38,824 nt of DNA from CAZUCE01 sp964619265 (GTDB lineage: Bacteria > Planctomycetota > UBA1135 > GCA-002686595). A model generated the notes under the pieces. The model was not told where the DNA came from. It made no database searches and worked only from the letters and a program-made list of their open reading frames with translations. A program made the translations under genes and the position numbers. Below, piece by piece: positions 25,112 to 32,729 of the stretch. The number at the start of each line of letters is the position of its first letter. Within the stretch, counting starts at the first letter, position 1. The DNA lies in the NCBI GenBank assembly GCA_964619265.1, contig CAZUCE010000040.1, forward strand, positions 1 through 38,824. The letters are read 5' to 3'.

Positions 25112-25420
25112 TCAGCCCTTCTTCGAGGCGGACTTCGGCGGCGCGAGGTCCGGCAGAATTCGCCAGAGCTGATCGTGGGGCCGGGGAATGACGTGAACGC
25201 TGACCAGCTCGCCAACCCGGCGGGCGGCCGAGGCGCCGGCATCGGTCGCGGCCTTCACCGCGCCCACTTCGCCGGCGACGTACATCGTGACCAGACCGGC
25301 GGTCGCCCGCTCCTTGCCGAACAGATCGACCTTGGCGGCTTTGACCATGGCGTCGGCGGCCTCAATGGCACCGACCAGGCCCTTGGTCTCGATCATGCCG
25401 AGAGCTCTTTGGGGTTGCAC
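25112..25420 (-). CDS. BMC-H hexameric shell protein, first gene of the operon
   Basis: 102 residues from GTG 25420, chosen because AGAAGGAG (25428-25435) is a strong Shine-Dalgarno box seven bases upstream; the frame runs on to 25504 but without a start signal. One BMC domain: RALGMIETKGLVGAIEAADA, MVKAAKVDLFGKERATAGLV, MYVAGEVGAVKAATDAGASA, then a tail with HVIPRPHDQLW and a lysine-rich end (SASKKG). The pore loop reads KERATAGLV, unlike KEISGGALV of its sister, suggesting different permeability. It is followed after 32 bases by the aldehyde dehydrogenase. The promoter of the microcompartment operon should be in the 289-base divergent gap to its right. Confidence 0.96.
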   Translation of the reverse strand: MQPQRALGMIETKGLVGAIEAADAMVKAAKVDLFGKERATAGLVTMYVAGEVGAVKAATDAGASAARRVGELVSVHVIPRPHDQLWRILPDLAPPKSASKKG

Positions 25421-25709
25421 GGGGGGACTCCTTCTAGTGTTCGCGGACGGTTGGGGAGGCGCGGAGGATAACCCAGAGCCGCCCCCCGAGCCGCACGCTC
25501 TCAAGACTCCCGGGAGCGGCTCCGGCGAAATCGAGGCGCCCGAGCCTCCGGCCCGTCCATGGCCACGCTCGCCCCGGGCAAAGCCAGCCCAAAGGTCGGC
25601 CGGCCCAGCGCAATTCGAAAACGACGCCCCGGCCCGCCGGCTCTTAAGCTACGTGCCTCCGGATCTGTCTCCCAGGCGTCCTCGCAGACCGCCCGCGGAC
25701 TCCAACTCC
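25421..25709. promoter_or_regulatory. Divergent control region of the BMC operon and the glycosyltransferase gene
   Basis: 289 bases without a gene. It must hold both promoters. A TATCCT-like -10 candidate for the BMC operon lies at 25466-25471 on minus, but there is no convincing -35 box. I saw no riboswitch-like structure or clear operator. Confidence 0.35.
25428..25435 (-). promoter_or_regulatory. Strong Shine-Dalgarno site deciding the BMC-H start
   Basis: AGAAGGAG on minus lies seven bases before the GTG at 25420. It is the clearest ribosome binding site in the window and rules out the longer frame to 25504. It fits the high expression expected of a shell protein. Confidence 0.75.
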
Positions 25710-27824
25710 ATGCCCGATCCCCGAGTTCCGCTCCCCTCCCCTCCCGCGCCCGACTCCCTGGGCCCGGTGGACGACGTCTCGCCGCGCGGACAGCGACTGG
25801 CCCTGCTGGGGCTCGTGCTCCTCGCCTTCCTCGCGTACGGCCGGACCATCGGGTTCGACTACTGCTCGGACGACTTCCCGCTGATCCACTCGGCCTGCGG
25901 CGTCGACGGGACGCCCAGCCTAAACAGCATCCGCAGCTTCTTCTTCCGGCCGCTCGCTCTCGACGTCGAAAGCCGCTTCTTTCGCCCCATCTGGCGATCC
26001 TCCTACGTGCTCGACGCATGGAGCGGCGCTCGCCCCGCGCTGTCCCACGCCTTCGAAGTTCTGCTGTTCGCCGGCATCGCGAGCAGCCTGTTCCTGCTGG
26101 CCCGGGAGCTGGGCTTGCGCACCCGAACCGCCTGGATCTCCGCCGCGTTCCTTTTGGTCTCGCCAGTCCCCGTCGAGGCCGTGGCGTGGGTGGCTGGACG
26201 CACCGACCTTCTGGCGATCCTCGGCATTTGCTTCGGGCTCGTTCTCGGACTGCGCATCGACCGCGGCCGCGGAGGCCGGTTCGCCTGGGCCGGACTGGTC
26301 GCCTGCTCGCTCGTGGCGCTGCTCTCGAAAGAGTCGGGCATCGTCCTTGGTCCTGCCCTGTTCGCCGTTCTGTTCTGGCGCGCAACGCGCCGCGGCATCC
26401 CGCCGCGGCTCGCATTCTGGAAGACCGCTCGAACCACTCTGTGGCTCGCCCTGGTTTCCCTCGGCTATCTGGCCTGGCGCGCCCAGATCATCTCGGGCTT
26501 CCTCGGGGGCTACACCACCAACACGTTCTACGACTCCTTCTCTCGCTTCGTGCGGCTGCGCTCGCGCACCTTTTGCACCTTCAGCTACCCCTTCGGAGAC
26601 CCGGTGTTCCGGGGTTTCTCCGATGTGCTGGTCGGCGGAGGCGTGCTGCTGCTGTTCGCCGCTTGCTTGCTCCTCACGCGACGCACCCAGCGCGCTGGTC
26701 TTTGGTGGCTGGTCTTCACCCTAACCGTGCTCGGCTTCGTTCCAATCTTCAAGATCGACGTGGTCAGCGCCGACCTTTCGGGCACCCGCCACTTCCTGTT
26801 GCCTTCGATCGGCTGGGCCTTGGCCCTCGGCTTGCTCCTTGAGCTGTTCGTCGATTTGCTGGCCGGTTCCCGGCCGGTACGGATTCAGCAGACGCTCCGC
26901 CTTGGACTCGCCGCGCTGCTCCTCGTTCCGGCGTTTGTCTTGCAGCAGATTCGCCTCGGCCCCTATCAGGAGGCCAGCCGCGCCATGACCGTGCTCCGGA
27001 CCCAGATTCCGGATCAGGTTGCCGCGAGCGGAGACTCCCGAATCTTGTTCCACAACCTCCCGGAGCTCTACGGCCCGGCGGTCTGCGCCCTGAACGCGTT
27101 CCCTTCCGTCTTCAGCCCAGTGTTCGGTTACGAGCGGAATGAGCGTCAGGTTTTCTTCCTGACCGACGGTCAAGCAACCCGCCGCAAGCTCGACCCGCTG
27201 ACCTTCAGAATCCTGCTCGGCGGAGACGTCCGTCAGATCGCCTTCGACCGCGACCGCTTCGAGTTTGTCGAGGCTCCGTTTGACCCCGGCCCCTTGGTTT
27301 TAAAAGGCGCGTTCGAGCTGCTCACCGAAGGCGAGCGCTGCTCCTTTCGCCTAGGCCACATAACCCTCGAGCAGTTTCCCGCCCCCCCAGGCGGCTGGCC
27401 CGAGCCCGGCACCTTCAGCGAACTGGAGTTAGCCGTCGCCGCCCCAGGCGCTGCGGATGCGGGGCGCGTCGTGGCACGAGGCTCCAACTCGAGGGCCCCC
27501 TATCGTCTGGTTCGCCTCGAGCCGGCTGAACCCACCTTCGCCTCGGAGGTTCCCGAAGATCTCCGGTTCCAACTGCGCGAGGCAGCCCTCGGTTCCGACC
27601 CCGGGCTGCTTCTGGGTTTGCGTGAGGACTTCCGGCCGTTTGCGCTCTCGGGAACCCTGCATCTAGCCAACCCGCGCCTGGTCTCTTTGGACCGCGACCC
27701 CGTGACGAATCAGTGGATTCTCCCAGAGGCCCAGGCTGGAGCTGTTCGGTACGCCCGCTTTGCCCAGGTCTTTCAATTCACGCCCGACGGCCTCGTCCTC
27801 AGCGAGCTGTTCGAGCTGCGCTGA
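25710..27824 (+). CDS. GT-C type multi-membrane glycosyltransferase-like protein
   Basis: 704 residues from ATG 25710; the frame is open from 25287 but its first 141 codons show no domain. After a Pro-rich start come 10 or more hydrophobic segments (about 30-410), then a soluble beta-rich C-terminal part (about 420-704). In the first external loop FDYCSDDFPLIHS has the paired acidic residues that GT-C enzymes use, followed by FFRPIWRSSYVLD and PVPVEAVAWVAGRTDLLAIL, a block typical of TMTC/protein mannosyltransferase-like proteins. These use lipid-linked sugars to modify secreted proteins or polymers. No TPR repeats are visible, unlike in TMTC. The substrate is unknown. It reads divergently from the microcompartment operon and ends 20 bases from the convergent rodA stop. 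Confidence 0.8.
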   Translation: MPDPRVPLPSPPAPDSLGPVDDVSPRGQRLALLGLVLLAFLAYGRTIGFDYCSDDFPLIHSACGVDGTPSLNSIRSFFFRPLALDVESRFFRPIWRSSYVLDAWSGARPALSHAFEVLLFAGIASSLFLLARELGLRTRTAWISAAFLLVSPVPVEAVAWVAGRTDLLAILGICFGLVLGLRIDRGRGGRFAWAGLVACSLVALLSKESGIVLGPALFAVLFWRATRRGIPPRLAFWKTARTTLWLALVSLGYLAWRAQIISGFLGGYTTNTFYDSFSRFVRLRSRTFCTFSYPFGDPVFRGFSDVLVGGGVLLLFAACLLLTRRTQRAGLWWLVFTLTVLGFVPIFKIDVVSADLSGTRHFLLPSIGWALALGLLLELFVDLLAGSRPVRIQQTLRLGLAALLLVPAFVLQQIRLGPYQEASRAMTVLRTQIPDQVAASGDSRILFHNLPELYGPAVCALNAFPSVFSPVFGYERNERQVFFLTDGQATRRKLDPLTFRILLGGDVRQIAFDRDRFEFVEAPFDPGPLVLKGAFELLTEGERCSFRLGHITLEQFPAPPGGWPEPGTFSELELAVAAPGAADAGRVVARGSNSRAPYRLVRLEPAEPTFASEVPEDLRFQLREAALGSDPGLLLGLREDFRPFALSGTLHLANPRLVSLDRDPVTNQWILPEAQAGAVRYARFAQVFQFTPDGLVLSELFELR

Positions 27825-27844
27825 TGAGCACGGACGCTAGCAGC

Positions 27845-29014
27845 TCAATCCCGGAAGCTATCTCCGTCCAAGGACACGCCCCGGCGAGCGCCGAGGCCCA
27901 CGGCCAGGCCCAGGGCTAGGAAGGTCATCATCATCGAGGAACCTCCGGTGGAGAGCAGTGGCAGGGTCAGACCGGTCATCGGAACCAGGCCTAGATTGAC
28001 GCCGGAGTTGATAAAGAAGTGGGCCGCGAAATAGAGCGCAACGCCGCCGATGACGAAGCGTGTGTAGCGCTCGCGGATTCCGGCGGCGAGACGCAGGAGC
28101 AGCAAAATCAGAAGCAGGTAGAGGAAAACGAAGGCGCAGGCACCGACGAAGCCGCCCTCCTCGCAGATGACGCAGAAGATCGAATCGGACTCGCGCTCGG
28201 GCAGGTGCCCGGCAATCGAAGCGATGCCGCGGCCGAGGCCAGTGCCGCCTTGCCCACCGTTGCCGATCGAAACGCGGGCGTGGTAGACGTGGAACGGCGG
28301 GCCGTTGCGCTGGTCGATCAAGGTGGAGGGATCGAAGGTGGCGGCCCAGGTCTCGATGCGGCGCAACTGATAGTCCTGGACCCATTCGAGCTGCCACGCC
28401 AAGGCTCCAAGAGCGAGTCCCGCGCTGGCAGCAAAGAAGAGGAAACGACCGGAAAGGCCCATGAGGTAGACCATGCCGAGACCGATCGGCACGAGGGTCA
28501 GGGCCGTGCCGAGGTCCGGCTGACCGGCGACCAGCAGCATCGGAAGCGCGACGACAAAGCCAGGCAGGAGCCACTCCTTAGGCCGCGCGAGACGCGAGCG
28601 ATGTCCGATGCGCGCGAGCGCCAGAATCACGGCGAGCTTGGCGAATTCAGAGGGCTGGAGGTCGAAGCCCACCGGAGTCGGAATCCAGCGCCGCGCGTTG
28701 TTGCGCTCCTCGCCGATGATTGGCACCAGGAGCAAGAGCACCATCGCCAGCGTGTAGAGCAACCAGGTGTGCCGCCGGATCAGCGCAGGCTTGATCGTGA
28801 GCCCAAGGACAATCAGCGGCAGGGTGATCATCACCTTGCGCAGGTGCCCGGCGAAGCGCACATCGTCCCGGTGGAACAGGACATCCATGTTTGCCATGGA
28901 ACGCACAACGGCGAGCCCGACACCGAGCAGGAGCAGGGCTAGGAGCAATACCGGCCAAGCGAAGGTCTCGCTCTCCAGGACGGTTCCCGGCCGCTTGGGC
29001 CGCACGCCGATCAT
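27845..29014 (-). CDS. rodA: Rod-shape peptidoglycan glycosyltransferase RodA (SEDS)
   Basis: 389 residues from ATG 29014, which overlaps the PBP2 stop as ATGA. The SEDS signatures are clear: ARRWIPTPVGFDLQPSEFAK (about 135-155), GQPDLGTALTL, FHVYHARVSIGNGGQGGTGLG and the C-terminal LLSTGGSSMMMTFLALG. About ten membrane segments. RodA polymerises lipid II into glycan strands during elongation and works with the transpeptidase PBP2, whose gene is directly upstream. It is the last gene of the mre cluster and converges with the glycosyltransferase gene 20 bases away. Earlier in-frame starts to 29188 lie inside the PBP2 gene and are not used. Confidence 0.97.
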   Translation of the reverse strand: MIGVRPKRPGTVLESETFAWPVLLLALLLLGVGLAVVRSMANMDVLFHRDDVRFAGHLRKVMITLPLIVLGLTIKPALIRRHTWLLYTLAMVLLLLVPIIGEERNNARRWIPTPVGFDLQPSEFAKLAVILALARIGHRSRLARPKEWLLPGFVVALPMLLVAGQPDLGTALTLVPIGLGMVYLMGLSGRFLFFAASAGLALGALAWQLEWVQDYQLRRIETWAATFDPSTLIDQRNGPPFHVYHARVSIGNGGQGGTGLGRGIASIAGHLPERESDSIFCVICEEGGFVGACAFVFLYLLLILLLLRLAAGIRERYTRFVIGGVALYFAAHFFINSGVNLGLVPMTGLTLPLLSTGGSSMMMTFLALGLAVGLGARRGVSLDGDSFRD

Positions 29015-32000
29015 CGCTCGCCTCCAGGCAGGGCGGCGAGCGGGACGCCGCGCGCCTCGAGAAAGGCCCGCACGTCGGGATCGCGAAACAGCTGCTGCGC
29101 AACGTACACCGAGGAGTGGCTCGAAGTGGCGATCGTGTCGTACACAAACATGCAAAACACGATTTGGGGATCTTCGGCCGGCGCCCAACCAGCCAGCCAG
29201 GTGTGCTTGGAGACGACCGATTCACCGTCCGCGTTTTGGCGGCTCTCCAAATCCGCGCTACCGGTCTTGGCCGCCATCGCAAACCCAAGGTCTGAGACCG
29301 ACAGCACATCGTAGGCGGATCCCTCGCGATCGTTGCAGACGCCCCACATCGCCTTGCGAACGATGTCCAAGTTCTGTTCGGAGTAGGGCAGGCGCTGGGC
29401 GATCTGCGGCGGCAACTGCTCTTGGCCCACCCGGTCGATCAGCCGCAACTCCGGCAGGACCCCGGTGGCTAGCCCACACATCGCGCGCGCCACCTGAGCC
29501 GGCGTGCCTTCCACCACCTGAAGGCCGTTCGTGCCGCGCCTCATCTGGATCTCCCAATTCGCGTTTGGGTCGAACTCGAGAATCGGCCCGGTCCATTTCT
29601 CGAGTCCCGGGCCGTCGCCAAGGGAGCGCACACCGGTTGGCTTGCCGAACCCAAAGTTCGTGCAGATGGCCTCCAGATCGCCGAACTCAATCAAGTCGGC
29701 CAACCGAGCAAAATAGGCGTTGCAGGAAACATGCAGCGCTCGCTCCAGATCCACCCAACCATGACCGTAGCGGCTGTGGCAGCGTACGCCCTCGTGCTCG
29801 GCCCACCGTCCTCCGGGCGGAACCTCGCAGGAGTGCTCGAAAGTGGTTGAGTACACGGTCTTTGGCAGAGTCTCGAGCAGGTGGGCCGCAACGAAGGGTT
29901 TGAAGACCGAACCCACCGGTTGAAACATGGGTTTGGCGAGCGTCCGATCGACCACGCGGCCTCGCTCGCCCTCGGCGTCTTCTGAAAGATCAGCCCCCGA
30001 GTCCGGCGACGAGGCCGCCGCAAGAAGCCGCCCGTCCGGCGTGCAAAGAACAATCGCCCCGACCGGCGCTTCGAGCCAATCCAGATCGATCTTGGAGTCG
30101 CGGGGATCGAAAACCGGCTCATTGATGACCTTCGCCGCGGCCCGCTGGAGAGCGGGATCGAGCGTCAACCATGCGTCTTCCCCATCGACGACCCGCGACA
30201 GGAAGATCGAACGGGCGCCTTCTCCGAACACGTCTTCGAGCCCCAGCCGTTCGCGATAGCCATTCGAGCCGCGCAGCCGTCGATCCAGGTAGGCTTCGAT
30301 CCCGCTGACTCCACGGCGCTCGCCTTCGAGCAGGACCTCCTGCATGAGGCTTTTGAGTCGCTGCTCTTGCTCCGGCGAGCGCTCGATGAGGCCACGCAAC
30401 TGGCGTAGCTCCGCGGACTGCTCGCGCTGGCGTTGGGCCAGGTCCGCGTCGATCACGCTGACCTGGCCCAACAGTTCGAGCGCTAGCGGCGCGCGCTGAC
30501 CCGGCTGAACGGGAATCACGCGCTCGCGACCGCGCTCCACGGTCAAGCCGGGATAGCGATCTCGCCAGCGCGTCAACAGGTAGACGACCTCGTCGCTGGG
30601 CTCGTCGAACAGGACGGCGCGCCGGCTTCCGAAGTCCTTCAGGAGGTGCCGCGCGCGCTCGCCCAGGCGCTCGAGCCGATCTTCGGCAAACACCAGCGGC
30701 GGAGAGCTTGGCCGCCCTCCGCCGGCGGCCATCAGCCACTCGGCTAGGCGAGCCTGAAAACTGTGCTCGAAGGTGTCTAGCAAAGCTAGCGCCAGCAACG
30801 TGACCCGCTCGCGGCGGGGCGCTGACGCGCTGCGGATGTCACGCTCCCAGACGCGCTTCAGCGAACTTTCATAGGTGCTCTCGAACCGCGAGCCAAGCCG
30901 CTCGGCCAACTCCTCGCGCACCCGAACGAGCTGCGCCGGGTCGGTCAATTCGACCAGCAGTTCAAAGCTCGCCTGTCGCCCGCTGGCCGCTTCGCGCAGA
31001 CCCGGCTCGAGAGTCGGCAGCGGCGCGCGGCGCAACTCAGCGACCGACTCACCCTCCCGCACATCGCGGAACAACCCCTCAAGCGACGAAAACACCGCCA
31101 GCTCCTCGATCTCGCGCCACGGTCGCGGCTCGCCGTCGAGCGCGCGCACGAAATCCGACTCGCTGCCAAACACCGAGCAAAGGAACGCAAGCACCAGGTC
31201 CGCATCGATCGACTCCTTGCCAGCGAGCCCTGCTTCGGCCAACAGCCGCGGCACCGCGTAACCTTCGCGCCAGGAGCGTAGCCAACCATAGCGGGCCTGT
31301 CGCGCCCAAGCCTCCAACCGCGCCGGCTCCCAGGCGAATTGCCGGGCAAGGAACCCAAGCTCGATTCGCGACAACATCAGACCCGACTCGATGCGCCCGG
31401 GATGAAATCCTGACACCTCGCGGAACAGGCGCGACGCCGCGGCGTCCTCCACCGAGATGCGCCAGGCCTCCAGCTCGGCGACCAAGCGATGCACCGGAGG
31501 CAGCGCGCCGTAGTTGTCCTCCTCGGCCTCCCAGTCCAGGCGGTCGGCGAGACTCTCCAGATGGTCCATGCTGCGCAGCCAGTCGTCTTCGAGCGCGAAG
31601 GCGAGTTCCTGCGGATCCTCGCCGCGCATCGCAGCGACCAGCTCCAGGTAGCTGCTGCGGCCGCTGTCGCTGCGCTCGAGCTTGACCAATCGACGACGCT
31701 CCAGCTCGGTCAGGTCGAACAGCGACTTCGCGTAGAACCGCAGGTCCGAGGCCCGAATCGCGCGACGCTCCTCGAACGGCGCCCGACTGCGCGAGAACGC
31801 CAGCTCGCCCACCTGGAGCGGACCACCGCGCGCGAACTCGTAGAGCTCGCCGGGCGACAGCCGAATCAGCTCGCCGCCCCACTCGAGCAACCGCACGCGC
31901 GCCTCATATAGCGAGGTGCCGCGACCGATCAGCGCGCTGCGCCCGTGGGCGATCTGCCCGAGAGGATGGCCGCGCCGGAAGTCGCGATAGACCAGCTCCA

Positions 32001-32217
32001 CGTGATAGACGGTTTGGTCGAGCACCAGCGCCGCTCCCGAACCGTCGCGGATCGCGCCGCGCTTGTACGGGAGCAACTGGCCCGAACGGACCAGCTTGCG
32101 GGCCTCGTCGGCCCAAATCGCGTGCTCCTCGATCTGGATTTGCCACAGACGAGCGATGACGAGCGCTCCCCCCAGCAAAACCAGGAGGATCAGCGGAATC
32201 GTCCGCCGGCCTCCCAC
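29011..32217 (-). CDS. mrdA: Penicillin-binding protein 2, elongation transpeptidase, with very large insertion
   Basis: 1068 residues from GTG 32217, chosen for the GGAGG box seven bases upstream; the usual length is 600-700. A single membrane segment (about 5-23, IPLILLVLLGGALVIARL) is followed by the start of the PBP-dimer region (YKRGAIRDGSGAALVLDQTV). Then comes a helical, Glu/Arg/Leu-rich insertion from about residue 95 to 560 with no family likeness that I recognise. The dimer domain resumes near ALELLGQVSVIDAD and GVSGIEAYLDRRLRG. The transpeptidase domain has all three motifs: SVFK (Ser770, Lys773), SCN (831-833) and KTG (984-986), so it should be active. It crosslinks peptidoglycan with RodA. 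It overlaps mreD by 28 bases and rodA by ATGA. Confidence 0.93.
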   Translation of the reverse strand: MGGRRTIPLILLVLLGGALVIARLWQIQIEEHAIWADEARKLVRSGQLLPYKRGAIRDGSGAALVLDQTVYHVELVYRDFRRGHPLGQIAHGRSALIGRGTSLYEARVRLLEWGGELIRLSPGELYEFARGGPLQVGELAFSRSRAPFEERRAIRASDLRFYAKSLFDLTELERRRLVKLERSDSGRSSYLELVAAMRGEDPQELAFALEDDWLRSMDHLESLADRLDWEAEEDNYGALPPVHRLVAELEAWRISVEDAAASRLFREVSGFHPGRIESGLMLSRIELGFLARQFAWEPARLEAWARQARYGWLRSWREGYAVPRLLAEAGLAGKESIDADLVLAFLCSVFGSESDFVRALDGEPRPWREIEELAVFSSLEGLFRDVREGESVAELRRAPLPTLEPGLREAASGRQASFELLVELTDPAQLVRVREELAERLGSRFESTYESSLKRVWERDIRSASAPRRERVTLLALALLDTFEHSFQARLAEWLMAAGGGRPSSPPLVFAEDRLERLGERARHLLKDFGSRRAVLFDEPSDEVVYLLTRWRDRYPGLTVERGRERVIPVQPGQRAPLALELLGQVSVIDADLAQRQREQSAELRQLRGLIERSPEQEQRLKSLMQEVLLEGERRGVSGIEAYLDRRLRGSNGYRERLGLEDVFGEGARSIFLSRVVDGEDAWLTLDPALQRAAAKVINEPVFDPRDSKIDLDWLEAPVGAIVLCTPDGRLLAAASSPDSGADLSEDAEGERGRVVDRTLAKPMFQPVGSVFKPFVAAHLLETLPKTVYSTTFEHSCEVPPGGRWAEHEGVRCHSRYGHGWVDLERALHVSCNAYFARLADLIEFGDLEAICTNFGFGKPTGVRSLGDGPGLEKWTGPILEFDPNANWEIQMRRGTNGLQVVEGTPAQVARAMCGLATGVLPELRLIDRVGQEQLPPQIAQRLPYSEQNLDIVRKAMWGVCNDREGSAYDVLSVSDLGFAMAAKTGSADLESRQNADGESVVSKHTWLAGWAPAEDPQIVFCMFVYDTIATSSHSSVYVAQQLFRDPDVRAFLEARGVPLAALPGGER

Positions 32218-32729
32218 GACCGCACCTCCAGGCTGGAAAGTCCCGGCAGAAAGCGAACGACGCCGCCGATCAAGGCCGCGAGGCATCCAGCGGAAAACGC
32301 GCCAGGCCAGCTGAGCGCGAACGGCCCCGGATCGATCGAGATCGGAAGCGGCGCGCGAAGATCGCGCACCAGCACCAGCCACGCGCCCACCAGCCAAGCC
32401 GCTATCGCCGCAAACACGCCGCGCGCGATCACCGACTCAACGTCGAAGACTCGCCGCAGGCGAGTTTGAAATTCGATCCAGGCCAAGTAACCCGCCCCCA
32501 CCGCGACGAACGGGTCGGAGCCGAGCCCCGCCCGTGCGGCGGCAAACACAATCGCAGCGATCCGCACCCCGTCGCGATCGGCGCGAGAGCCGAGGGAAAC
32601 CAACACGACGAGCAGGAGGTCGGGAACAAACGAGGGAGTGGGCGCGAGTTCGCTGAGCGCACCGGTGAGGGCCGCTAGCAGCAGCGCCCAGAGCGTGAGG
32701 CCGGCCAAGGAGACCACAGAGAAGTTCAC
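32190..32729 (-). CDS. mreD: Rod shape-determining protein MreD
   Basis: 179 residues from GTG 32729, which overlaps the mreC stop codon as GTGA; the upstream ATG-like frame to 32783 lies within mreC. It is a hydrophobic protein with about five to six membrane segments (VVSLAGLTLWALLLAALTGA, then FVPDLLLVVLVSLGS, the conserved region of MreD, and AGYLAWIEFQTRLRR). Sequence similarity within the MreD family is always low, so the call rests on size, topology and its place between mreC and PBP2. MreD links MreC to the elongation complex in the inner membrane. A 28-base overlap with the next gene suggests tight translational coupling. Confidence 0.9.
   Translation of the reverse strand: MNFSVVSLAGLTLWALLLAALTGALSELAPTPSFVPDLLLVVLVSLGSRADRDGVRIAAIVFAAARAGLGSDPFVAVGAGYLAWIEFQTRLRRVFDVESVIARGVFAAIAAWLVGAWLVLVRDLRAPLPISIDPGPFALSWPGAFSAGCLAALIGGVVRFLPGLSSLEVRSWEAGGRFR

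Noticed and set aside
10374..25420. Carboxysome locus (carbonic anhydrase plus shell proteins)
   Set aside because: There is no RuBisCO, CsoS2 or CcmM, the carbonic anhydrase is 9 kb away in a different unit, and the shell operon encodes an aldehyde dehydrogenase.
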